Positions 44,782 to 55,551 of a stretch of 64,000 bases of DNA are shown here, one piece after another. Source of the stretch: Buddleja alternifolia (taxonomy: Eukaryota > Streptophyta > Magnoliopsida > Lamiales > Scrophulariaceae); assembly GCA_019426215.1 (NCBI GenBank), contig CM033401.1, positions 17,799,134 through 17,863,133 of the forward strand, written 5' to 3'. Within the stretch, counting starts at the first letter, position 1; every line of letters begins with the position of its first letter. The position numbers were made by a program, and so were the translations under genes. Under the pieces are notes generated by a model. That model worked only from the letters and a program-made list of their open reading frames with translations. It had not been told where the DNA came from and made no database searches.

Positions 44782-45998
44782 ATGGAAAGAACTAATAACA
44801 TTGATTCATTTCCATCAATAGCTAACTCAAATGAAAAGTTGAGAATCCAACCTTACTTTGATAAGCAAGGTGTTATAGATTCTTGTTCAAAGTTTATCCA
44901 CAACAACAATGTTCAAACGGAAAACCACAAGTACTCAAGCTCTCTTATCTTGGCTGAACCTTCTAACCCTAGGTCCACTCTCACTCTTGAGAAAGCAATC
45001 GAGCATGAACTGACTCACGGTTGCAAGTTAGATCCCAACATGGAAAAAAAGAAACTTAGAAGGTAAAGTTAAATATTCTTTTTTTGGCACATGATGTACG
45101 TATATATCCAAAAATATAGATGACATGCTAATTTGTGAAAATTCATATTAAGCTCAAACATTTTTATTTTTTTCATGTTTTCTTGTAGGACTATATCTAA
45201 CAGACTCTCTGCTCAGAGATCTAGAATAAAGAAATCTCAATATATAGATAAAATGGAAAAAAGGGCGAATGATTTACAGGTAAAGTAATAAATATTCATA
45301 AACTCATGAATTTTATGTGTTGTTGGGCCATATTTAATTTAGGTTCTCCTTGCCATGTATGCAGGAGCTGATATCATTTCTCACTCCACAAGTAGAAAGC
45401 TATAAAGAGAAGCAAAAATTATTGATGTTAGAAAACAATGCCCTTCAGAAACTAGTAGAGATTCGTTCAAATGAGTCAAAGCTCCATGAATGTAACCATA
45501 TATATCTCTCTTTTATCCCTTCAACTTACAATTTATTGTATCATTGATCATGGTAATTACTTTCCTTTCATGCATGCAGTAGAGCTCGAAAACAAGAAAA
45601 ATGAACTGTACAAGCTCAAAGAAGTTCAAAAAGTTGTGAACAAGGATGACCATGGTTCTAGCTCTAAGGCACAAGAAATACATGATTCGAGTTTCACGAA
45701 GTTTATGATACAACCATACCCAAACCTTGGATTTTATCAACTTGGTCTTCAATATTTACAAAACCAGCCTGGGTCTCATCAATTTTGCAAAAGGCAACTC
45801 CCAAGCTCTTTGTTTGTTCAATCAGAGCTAAGAACAGCTGGAAATTTTATCTTTGAACAATGTAGCGAAGATCAAGCATCAGACTTTACGAGCAACCAAC
45901 CCGTTGAGTTGGGAACTTCTGAAGAGAACCAAGAGGAAGCAAACATAGACCAATATTTGAACTTTGAAGCACTAAATGCCCAACCACCTAGTGGCTAA
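44782..45998 (+). CDS. bZIP transcription factor, group E-like (tandem copy 1)
   Basis: Four exons by GT-AG rules: 44782-45062, 45189-45279, 45365-45491 and 45580-45998, giving 305 residues. The basic region (about 91-115) has NRLSAQRSR (98-106), the N-x7-R signature that contacts DNA. The zipper heptads are M116, L123, L130, Y137, L144, L151, with SFLTPQVESY inside. This layout resembles plant group E factors (AtbZIP34/61 type: AQRSR...QYI, S.LSP.V.FL, N.AL). The acidic Gln/Asn-rich C-terminus (EENQEEANIDQYLNFEAL) may activate transcription. It should act in the nucleus as a dimer. A TTTTGCAG acceptor-like site at about 44751-44758 hints at a 5' UTR intron. Copy 2 shares about 86% of residues by eye. 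Confidence 0.85.
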
Positions 45999-47752
45999 TA
46001 TGACATTTAAGCGTCATGCACGCGAGTTATAGTTGTTTCCTGAATATCCTTTATCTTATAATTTCGTATTAAATTTTGATGTGTATTAAGCATGTGGGGG
46101 ATTCAATAGTAACAAGATAGAAGATTTCGCTTGACAATTATTTACGAACGCTTCTAAGATCTTATTTTCATGAAGAATAGTAAATTGGATAAATGCATAT
46201 CCATGTCATATAATTTTAAAAATGATGACATATATGGTTGAATTTTTTATCAAAAACTTGAAATGGAATTGTTTGGATACTCGACTTGATTAAGTTTTGA
46301 TACCTATCAAATTTCTAATAAAAACAACTCTACGCTTTAATACTGAGTAGGAATTAGAAACGGTTAACGTGGTAAAATTATTCTCTATAAACTAATTTCA
46401 TTCCTTCCAAACTAACACCTTTTTTGCAAGTCCACACAACTCTCTCCAATTTCATATCATTTTTGGAAAAAAAATTCTAACATATTGAATGCATAATAAC
46501 CTGTTAATTCTATTCAATTTCTGAAATAAAATTATCAATAATTCTATCCATGAACAAAATCCAAAAAGTGCGGGGGGGTTTCATTGAATATAGCTTCTTT
46601 GAATCTATTTATTTTTTCATTCCCATTATTGCATTACTCTATTCCAATGTCATTTTTCGATCAAAGGTGCATCCATATACGAGGAATATTTTGACTTCAG
46701 GGGTATCCAAATCAAATTACAAATGTTGGTGAGTTTGCTTGTGGATTAAAACAAACAAAAAAAAACACTATATGAAATGGTATGGACTCTTAAATTTCTA
46801 AATCGAATAATTCAGACTCCTTTCCAGGTCTAATTAGTTTCATCATAACTAACATTTGACTTTCTTAAGTTTTATTGCGTAATGATTTCAATCCTTACTT
46901 TATTTAGATTTCAAAAGGTTTTCCCGAAAACTGCTTGGATGTGTTATATACAAAATTTTTATTATTTGGGATTTTGGCTCTACTATCAGCAAAATACTTT
47001 TGTCAGAATTAAACAATGAGACTTAGGATGTATTAAGCTGGTGAATGAAAATGATGCCAAGTCTAATTTGTCCATAGAATTGTTGATCATTGACGAAGTT
47101 GTATGTAATTGGGTGAAATACGCACCTTCGTCAACAATGTATATAAGCGATGTTCTTTCACGTAGTGATATACTCTTCCTCATTCCTTCTATCAACAAAC
47201 TTAAATACCGATAAAGTATTTATTATAATGGGAGAACAAATCTCCCTTGAATGATGTCTATTGGCTTTGTCTTTTTCATTACATGGCACAAGCGACAAGT
47301 GTACTTGACCGCAAGTACTATTAAAATTGGACAGTGTAATTAAATTTAGGTCTCTTGTGTAGAAAAACAAAAAATTGGGCATATGACTTTGTACAGAAAA
47401 ACATCATTTGGAAAGTCAAAAAAATAATTATAACAATGAAAATAGAATTTATTTTGAACTTGCAATTTAATACCAATTCATAGATGTTACATCATTAGCG
47501 GACATTAAAGTCTAATATTTGGTCTTTACTCATTTTTTAAACCAAAAAAAAAAACCTTAATTCTAAAAGTCATATATTCCCATCTAATAAATTATAATAC
47601 AGATGGAGTTACTTAAATTTTCAGTAAAATTTTGTTAAAGTCTTTCATGGATCGCGTTAGCCGTTAGAGGCAAGGTATGCCAAAAAAAATAGTTAAATAT
47701 GAATGGATGGGGTTTGAAGAACTGTATGCAATTTTGTTTCTGTGAATGTCTG
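45999..47752. other. Downstream of bZIP copy 1, no gene seen
   Basis: AT-rich sequence, collinear with 55552-57330 in copy 2. Part of it (46562-46910) recurs a third time at 15044-15395. The weak open frames on either strand are not conserved between copies and I reject them as genes. Confidence 0.6.
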
Positions 47753-48349
47753 ACACACATTTAGAAAGCTGAAGTGTAAAATTGACACATATTAAGGATC
47801 AAAGTTGAAAAATTAAATCGATACATTAAGCATGTTAGAGTAAAAATTTGGTATAACTTTGGGCAAATGTACCCATATTATGAATGTATTAAATACTACA
47901 TCTAATGAATATATATTGCATAGACAGATAATATGATGATTGACCCATGCACACACATTTAGAAAGCTGAAGTGTAAAATTGACACATATTAAGGATCAA
48001 AGTTGAAAAATTAAATCGATACATTAAGCATGTTAGAGTAAAAATTTGGTATAACTTTGGGTAAATGTACCCATATTATGAATGTATTAAATACTACATC
48101 TAATGAATATATATTGCATAGACAGATAATATGATGATTGACCCATGCACACACATTTAGAAAGCTGAAGTGTAAAATTGACACATATTAAGGATCAAAG
48201 TTGAAAAATTAAATCGATACATTAAGCATGTTTGAGTAAAAATTTGGTATAACTTTGGGCAAATGTACCCATATTATGAATGTATTAAATACTACATCTA
48301 ATGAATATATATTGCATAGACAGATAATATGATGATTGACCCATGCACG
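47753..48349. repeat. Three tandem copies of a 198-bp unit
   Basis: The phrase TTTAGAAAGCTGAAGTG starts at about 47760, 47958 and 48156, exactly 198 bp apart. The units are almost identical (for example GGGCAAATG versus GGGTAAATG in unit 2, and GTTAGAG versus GTTTGAG in unit 3). Copy 2 of the segmental duplication has one unit only (about 57330-57530). The triplication is therefore recent and specific to copy 1. Non-coding. Confidence 0.9.
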
Positions 48350-48402
48350 ACTTGGCGACGTACATTACCCCGTCGAATACATATCCACTAGGCATATTAT
48401 AA

Positions 48403-49201
48403 GAGATGGAGCCAGAGGGGCTGGCACGGATACCGGAACGGATCTTCTATTCCACAATAGTGTACCATAATAGTGTCACATCATTGTGGGATTGACAAAT
48501 GTCCATTTAAAAAAGACTGCTAATAATAATTCAAAATAAATGTACATTTGTCAATTCCACAATGATGTGACATCATTGTGGTACACCATTGTGGGATAGA
48601 AGATCCGCTCCGCACGGGTACCCCCCCCCCCCTCCTCCAAAACCCAACTCAGATGAAAAAAATTTGCCCCTTAAAGCTTTTGATATTCAAAATTTTGGGC
48701 CCCCAAAATTAGAAAATATTAAGACAATGTTTGTTTATGTTTTTGGGTTAGAATTCTGAAATTTTTTCAGGAAATACGTAGTATGGGAATTCGTGTGAAA
48801 ATGATGTGATATTTGTTGTGTTTGTTTATGTTTTTCAAAAATGGTTGAAATTTGTAAAATGTGTCAGTGTATGATGTGTTGAATGATTGGGTTAATTATT
48901 TATATAATGATTATGTGAAGAAAAAAATAATAATATGTAAATTATAAAGTATGAAAGGGAAAAGAAAATAATGATTGGAGTAAATGATTTGATTGATGAT
49001 TGTGTGAATTGACGAATGTAATGATTGATAGATAGTTATATTGGAGATTGAAAATGTAAAATTGAGAAAAAGTAAATTTGAATGGAAATTGTTTGTAGAA
49101 TGATTTTTTTGATTTAACAAGCATAGCCCAAGTTTTTCTCTTTTTCCTTTTTTTTTTTTTTTTGTATAAGCCCCCCAAATTCCAAATCTTGACTCCATCT
49201 C
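48403..49201. mobile_element. Possible TIR element with ends GAGATGGAGYCA
   Basis: GAGATGGAGCCAGAG at 48403 is mirrored by TTGACTCCATCTC ending at 49201. Just inside are C-rich runs (48620-48635 and 49171-49176) and CAAAATTTTGGGCCCCC / CCCCCCAAATTCC words. The left part is shared with copy 2 (57590-57680), where the rest is missing. The middle contains the phrase CAATGTTTGTTTATG and T runs. A MITE sits inside the left end. No transposase is encoded. Confidence 0.4.
48434..48612. mobile_element. MITE with Mutator-type 9-bp target duplication
   Basis: Terminal inverted repeats of about 60 bp begin CGGAACGGATCTTCTAT (48434) and end ATAGAAGATCCGCTCCG (48612). The flanks CACGGATAC (48425-48433) and CACGGGTAC (48613-48621) are a 9-bp duplication with one mismatch. 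Copy 2 at about 57603-57612 has the single unfilled site (GTACGTGTACC). It is 179 bp long and non-coding. Confidence 0.8.
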
Positions 49202-49847
49202 AGAATATCATGAAACAATCTCGGGAGAGGCATGGACTGGATGGGGAGGCTGAATCTAATAGTTCGAGTGTGAATTCTATATCTATCTCTCTCACACCAG
49301 TGTGTGTAAGAACCGCACACAATAAATTTTTATGTGTGTGAGAGAGAAATACAGGAACTATTAAACTTGGTTAGCATAGATTTTTCCAGACGTTAGGTGC
49401 CCAACGAGTTGGATATTTACCCACTCAGGAAATTGTAATGATGTAATCAACCCATTGCCTTTATTCTGGCGGGTAAGAAGTGAACTTTATTCATATTAAA
49501 ATCATATAAAATGTTACAAATGAGTTCAAGCTGGTCCACTAAATTCAGGGACCGAAGATTTATTTTTTGAAGACAAAAATAGAGTAAACAATCATTACAG
49601 CAAGAAGTTAGTAATAATTAATCATAAACAATTCTACTCGGTCAATAAATGATGATTATTAGTAATTAAAAATTGAGTACGTCAATTTATTTCGTTAATA
49701 CAATTATACAAACATCCTGCCTGGGACCCGATTTCTAGCCGGCAAATTAACTTAAAGAGATTTAGAAATAAATTCATTCCAATTTTCAAACCAAATACCA
49801 ACAACACAACTAATTCCCAATCATCACTCCTCCGCCAGGCCTCGGTA
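49202..49847. other. Intergenic DNA upstream of the PIRL stub
   Basis: The part from about 49525 (AAGCTGGTCCACTAAATTC) is collinear with 57707-57967, the 5' flank of the intact PIRL gene. The part before that is absent from copy 2 and holds CACACA/GTGTGT words. No gene. Confidence 0.6.
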
Positions 49848-50019
49848 GCGACGCCACCCGCCTATGTAAAAACCGTTGAAGAAATCACAACAATCTACAA
49901 ATCTTTGCCGCCAAGACCATCCTTTAAAGATGTTGAGGCCGCCATTTTTGTACTCCACATGGTGGAAACAGAGCAAAATGTTCAGTTAGGGGAGATCTCG
50001 AAGCAGCAATTACCAGCTC
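49848..50019 (+). pseudogene. Truncated PIRL first exon (copy 1 of the duplication)
   Basis: The frame reads ATPPAYVKTVEEITTIYKSL, then PPRPSFKDVEAAIFVLHMVE, closely matching residues 2-56 of the intact gene at 57968. The ATG is gone: where the intact gene has CCGCCATGGCG this copy has CCGCCAGGCCTCGGTAGCG. The sequence stops at about 50019 where element X2 begins. No LRR exon accompanies it. It marks the right limit of copy 1. Confidence 0.85.
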
Positions 50020-51099
50020 AATCGTGGGTAAGGGACCTATAAGATACAACCTATGTCTAACTTTAGGTCTCCAGCTCCAAGCAGATCCTTTTTCAAAAGG
50101 TCCTATTCTAATTACATAGAAAAGAATGCATCATATACATAAATTTACGAAAAATTAAAATACAAGCTGTGGGATACTAAAAGACCAATACAACCTAAAA
50201 AAAAAACAAATATAAATCTAGTCTATGGAAGGCATCCCACAAAAACAAGCATCAAAGCATGATAAAAAACGATAGCTAATATGTTGGAGTTCTTTCAAAA
50301 AGAAACAAATTAAAATCTAATTTTAATTAAGTGTGGTTTGATAAATAAAAGAATTAATTTAAATCCAATTATAAATTAATTCAACTTTAATCCTATTTGA
50401 TATAAAATCCAATTTGATTTCAAAAAATTAATTTTCAATTGACAAAGAATTAATTCAAAATAGATTTCTTTGTCTAGGATTAATCTCAATTTCAAATTCA
50501 ATTTAAAACTAGGAATAAAATTAATTTCAAAAATTATTATATTCTTAAATTACTTTAAAACTATTTTAAAATAAATATTTTATTTAATTTTAAAATTTTG
50601 GGTTGACCCCGTGAGTCAAACCCGTGGTTCGACCCGCCGGATCTAACCAGGTTTTTTTTTAAAAAAAGATAAAATAAAACGGGCTACGGAGCGACCTGAT
50701 TGCATGGGCCGCTCCGCAGCCCATATGTGCACACAGTGCCTACTAGGCAAGCGTTGTGTGGCCCTTAAGGGTGACACAGCAGCCCGTCTGGCGGGTGTTG
50801 TTGTGACGCGCCGACGCCCTCGCCGCCTGTTAGGCAGCATTGTTTCAACTTTCCTGAGCCAAATTTCAGCAACTTTCAAACCAGATATTCATGTTCATGC
50901 ATTAATTCATATCCAATATAAAATGTTGATTTATGTTCAAAAAATAAAACACGCAATTGTCTAACTTAGATTTAACTTTCAAAAAATAAATTTATACATG
51001 AAAAATCATAATCTAATAATATTTTTCATCATAAACATAATTTGCAATATATTCACATCGAAAAATCATTAAAAGACATAAAGTGGGCTCTGATACCAC
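50020..51099 (-). mobile_element. Leader of copia element X2
   Basis: Aligned with the X1 leader (20168-20611 plus 22281-22941) from AAGGGACCTATAAGAT onward. A minus-strand PBS-like TGGTATCAGAGCC lies at 51086-51098, next to the LTR. A GC-rich island lies at 50690-50850. The gag-pol part is absent: the left end abuts the PIRL stub. No gene. Confidence 0.7.
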
Positions 51100-52783
51100 C
51101 GTTGTGAATCCTGGTTCATATGCAACGGAAACGAAAACATATTTAGATTCACAATCGGATCACTTTTGAGTTTTAATGATTTTAACAAAAGACGAAAAAG
51201 ATGAAATCTAATTTCATCAAATTACTAACCTTTGTGAAGAATCAAATTATATCTACCGACTAGTAGCAATTGAATAACTCCTGCCCCTAAATATCATGCC
51301 GGAAGAAGCTTGAAGAAAAATCCACCTCTTTGGGCTTTCTACAAGCCAACGGTACACAAGGGGGAGAAGAGAGTTTTTTTCTCTTCTTCTTTCTTTGTTG
51401 TAAAGTCACTTGTGAGAGTCTTAGATTTTTCAACTAGGTAATTAGGTATATATAAGGAGTTATGGGCTTAAAATTAATTAATTCCATGAGCCCATCAAAC
51501 TCCCTTCACACACGCCTACCATCATCCATTATGGGCTAAGTTGACTTTCAACTTAGACCAATTATTAGTTAAGTCCAATATATTTTAATCTCATTAAAAT
51601 ATAATATTAATTAATAATCTTCTAAATTAAATAATCCAATAATTAATTTAGAATAGGATGACTATAATAAATACATCTAATTATTTATTATTAATTTATT
51701 TTATTAATTTAATTAAGCAAATAAATTAATATGTCCATCAAATGACAAATTACCTAATATATGTATTTGACAATGAAAGAATTTTCTCCGCTCAGTTCCT
51801 TTAAAGCGCGACTCTCTAGGTTCGTCTCAATTGGCATTGGGAGGAAACTAAGGATATGAGTATCACCTAGCCAATCTCGTGGACTCACATCGAAACCCAA
51901 TTGAGATCAAATCTAATAGATCATATACGAACCTTTAAGTCACAGACACCCTGTGAGTATAAGCCCTTCACTATAACATCTCAATCGAGTGAGAGTCATG
52001 GTTTGTGTCAAACTTACAGGTCTCAATGTTGTGCTCAATAAATCACAGTAAGATGAAATTACTACACTACCATTGTGTACAATACGCAAGTTAGTTTTCG
52101 TGCTTTGGCAAAAGGCTTATAATTTCATTTACCTATGATCGCATAGGACATTAACTTGTTTACTTCTCGAGACAATGAATCCCATATCGGCAATCACCGT
52201 ACAATTTCTACTTATCCATCTAAACCGCACTTCAAGGTTGATCCCACCAAAGAGTGAATTGGATCTAACTACTCTAATAAAGTGTCACAAGTACAATCCT
52301 CATGAATCCTCAGGTCTAAGGCTCATGCACACTACTATGACCAGTAATTCAATTATCGACAGTTACCGAGTAATTACACATGTGATTGAATTACGGCGAG
52401 TCGTGTTCAAATATATCAATTCCATTGATATATTTATGGCACAAGCTCCCACCATTCTAAAGTGACTCAGTGACACTCCTTGTCAAAGCTTGCGTCATAC
52501 AAGTGGAGTTATAATATCCAATTAAGATTTTTCGACTTGCGAACTCTAGTTTAAGTAATCAAGGAACCGACACTTCTAGTGTCGATCTCCTCGAACCATG
52601 AGGAGTAGAAGCTCCCTCTTGATTACTCGAGACTTATTTGTTCAATTCTTATATTAATGCCATCAAGATTGATATGAACCAAAAAAAAAATGCCTCTATT
52701 GATTTAATGAAAATTTTTACAACATAAAACTAAATGCCCTAATAATCTAATTCTTCTATAGCATGGAGGGCATAATCCGAACA
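51100..52783 (-). mobile_element. 5' LTR of copia element X2
   Basis: It runs from about CGTTGTGAATCC (51100) to CATAATCCGAACA (52783), about 1684 bp. It is the full-length form of the LTR deleted in X1. The shared LTR core is at about 51795-52020. Copy 2 of the duplicated unit starts within a few bases of its right end, so X2 lies exactly at the junction. Confidence 0.75.
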
Positions 52784-54326
52784 AGACATGTACTAGTGCA
52801 AAAAATGTTGTAAAACTACTTCTGAAACATGTATTAGTGCCAAAAATATGGCAAAAGTACTTATGAAACATGTATTTAATCTATTTCTATTACTATTTTG
52901 ATATCCCTTCTTAAATATTCAATCACATAATATAACATAAATACATACTTACCCACACTCATATTGAGCAAGATAATACCAACAAGCTTCTAAGAAGGAT
53001 GTGTACGGTTATAGGCACACCATTATACAATGTTAACAGTTATGAACCAAAAAGCCATATGCAACTAAGAACAATAATAGACAAATCAATTTTGTCGTTT
53101 ATGATATGAAACACCTGATGTCTCACACTTTAATAGACACGAAAATTTTGAAAAAGATTTGGCGTATTCTGATATATCCTATCATGTACTGAGTTAAATG
53201 TTGGTTTTGACCATCGACATGTACCAAAAACCCTATGCACTAAAAACCATATTCGATCAAGTAAGAACTAGAATAGACAAAATGACGTCATCTCCGTTTG
53301 TCGTTTATCATATGAAACACCTGATAACCCACATTTAAATGGACATGAAAATTTGAAAATGATTTGGCGTGTTATAGCATATCCTATTATATACTAAGCT
53401 AAATTTTAGGTTTGACCATCGACATATACATATATTTTGTTGTTTTTATATATTCATGGTCTCCAAATATAAAAGTTCACGTTACTAAGCTATAACCTTA
53501 GAAATATTTTATTGGATCAATCATTTAATTTTTAAGTTGAGGCATTTTAGCGATATATTTACTCCATCCGAATTTTTTATTTCACATCGATGTTTATTAT
53601 TGTATGTTAGTTTTATATGCACGCCACCACATATATAAAATATTCCTATAAGCATATGGATGATATATATTTTATGAATGCGACATATACATATGAAGTG
53701 GTCTACAAGATGAAACACCAAATTGGAATAAAACATTGGAAATAGTACTCCTTCATTGTATCTCAATTGACAACTTGCTTATTGTTTTAAGATTGTGAGA
53801 TTTCAATTACTAAAAAAGAGCATAATCGTTAGGGATAAGCTCTAGTGTTATACAACATTAATTACTTTGTGAGGATATGAATATGTACATTTTATTGTAA
53901 TCAAACAAAGAAATTAATTTCCTTCGTCTTCCACTAGTTGTGAAATATTTACTCTAATAAGGTTGGGCCACATAAGGACATTATAGGAAATTTCACCTAA
54001 TTCAGCCTGTACCAATAAATACAATTTAAAATTTAAAATCTAACTAACAAATGAATGATATACATACAGACAAATACAGCTGGCAACAACAGCAATACCA
54101 GTGAAGCTTTTGCAGTCTTGGTGTGTGTGTATATATGGCTGTAAATCTTACACTATTCGTATAGCCTAAAAAGTTTCTTCAACATATACATCTTTAAAAA
54201 TATTTCATCTTTTAAGTGAAAATAGTAATAGTGCATAGATTTTCTTAAATTTTTCTTTCATTACTTTTTCCTGATTCTCTAACATTGTTCACTGGTTTTG
54301 CCGAAAATCATCAATAGCAGCGAAGA

Positions 54327-55551
54327 ATGGAAAGAACTAACAATATTAACTCATTTTTATCAAAATCTAACTCAAATGGAAAGTTGAGAATTCATCCTTA
54401 CTTTGAGAACCAAGGTGTTATAGATTCTTGTCAAAATTTTATCCACAAAAACAATGTTCAACCGGAAAACCACAAGTACTCAAGCTCTCTTATCTCAGCT
54501 GCACCTTCTACCCCTGAATCCACTCTTACTCTTGAGAAAGCAATCGAATATGAACTGAATCACGGTTGCAAGTTAGATCCCAACATGGACAAAAAGAAAC
54601 TTAGAAGGTAAAGTTAAATATTCATTTGTTGTCACAGGATGTACGTATATATACAAAAATATAGATGGCATGCTAATTTGTGAACATGCGTATCAATCTC
54701 TAACATTTTTACTTTTTTCCATCCTTGTAGGACTATATCAAACAGACTCTCTGCTCAGAGATCTAGAATGAAGAAATCTCAATATATAGATAACATGGAA
54801 AAAAGGGTGAATGATTTACAGGTAAAGTAATAAATATTCAAAAACTCATGAATTTTATGTGTGTGACTCAAATTGTTGGACCATATTTAATTTATGTTCT
54901 ACTTGCCATGTATGCAGGAACTGATATCATTTCTCACTCCACAAGTAGAAAGCTATAAAGAGAAGCAAAAATTATTGATGTTAGAAAACAATGCCCTTCA
55001 GAAACTAGTAGAGATTCGATCAAATGAGTCAAAGCTCCATGAGTGTAACCATATATACCTCTCTTTTATCCCTTAAACATACAATTTATTGTTTCCCTGA
55101 TCGTGGTAATTATTTTCCTTTCATGCATGCAGTGGAGCTCGAAAAGAAGAAAAATGAACTGTACATGCTCAAAGAAGTTGAAAAAATTGTTTATAAGGAT
55201 GGCCATGGTTCTAGCTCTAGGCCACAAGAAATACAAGATTCGAGTTTCAAGAAGTTTATGACACAACCATACCCAAGCCTTGGATTTTATCAACTTGGTC
55301 TTCAATATTTACAAAACCAATCTAGGTCTCATCAATTTTGCAAAAGGCAACTCCCAAGCTCTTTGTTTGTTCAATCAGAGCTAAGAATCGCTGAAAATTT
55401 TGTCTTTGAACAACGTAACGAAGATCAAGCATCAGACTTTAAGAGTAACCAACCCGTTGAGTTGGGGACTTCTGAAGAGAACCAAGAGGAAGCAAACATA
55501 GATCAATATTTAAATTTTGAAGCACTAAATGCCCACCCATCTAGTGGCTAA
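54327..55551 (+). CDS. bZIP transcription factor, group E-like (tandem copy 2)
   Basis: Four exons with the same phases as copy 1: 54327-54607, 54731-54821, 54918-55044 and 55133-55551, again 305 residues and intact. The basic region NRLSAQRSR is unchanged. Exon 3, which carries most of the zipper (ELISFLTPQVES to KLHE), is identical in protein to copy 1, while exon 1 differs at about 19 of 94 residues and exon 4 at about 22 of 139. The word preceding the coding exon reads TTTTGCCG where copy 1 has TTTTGCAG, so a possible 5' UTR intron acceptor is lost here. Family and role as for copy 1, inferred from the motif layout: a nuclear DNA-binding dimer that could also pair with copy 1. Confidence 0.85.

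Larger units (their letters stand above)
43253..50019. repeat. Segmental tandem duplication, copy 1
   Basis: The unit aligns with 52786-58140 from ACATGTATTAGTGC-type words near 43257 through the bZIP gene to the PIRL first exon. Copy 1 is about 1.4 kb longer. Two extra 198-bp repeats, a 179-bp MITE with its 9-bp duplication, and about 0.8 kb of transposon sequence (48690-49520) account for the difference. The upstream 1.5 kb is also duplicated, so both bZIP genes have related promoters. Confidence 0.85.

Noticed and set aside
47753..48349. Regular 198-bp repeat considered as a CRISPR or satellite array
   Set aside because: The units are contiguous with no spacers, and a plant nuclear locus has no CRISPR. 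Only three units are present, so it is a local triplication and not a satellite.
53521..53766. Minus-strand 81-residue frame upstream of bZIP copy 2
   Set aside because: The collinear region in copy 1 (about 43980-44230) does not keep this frame, so it is unlikely to be a gene.
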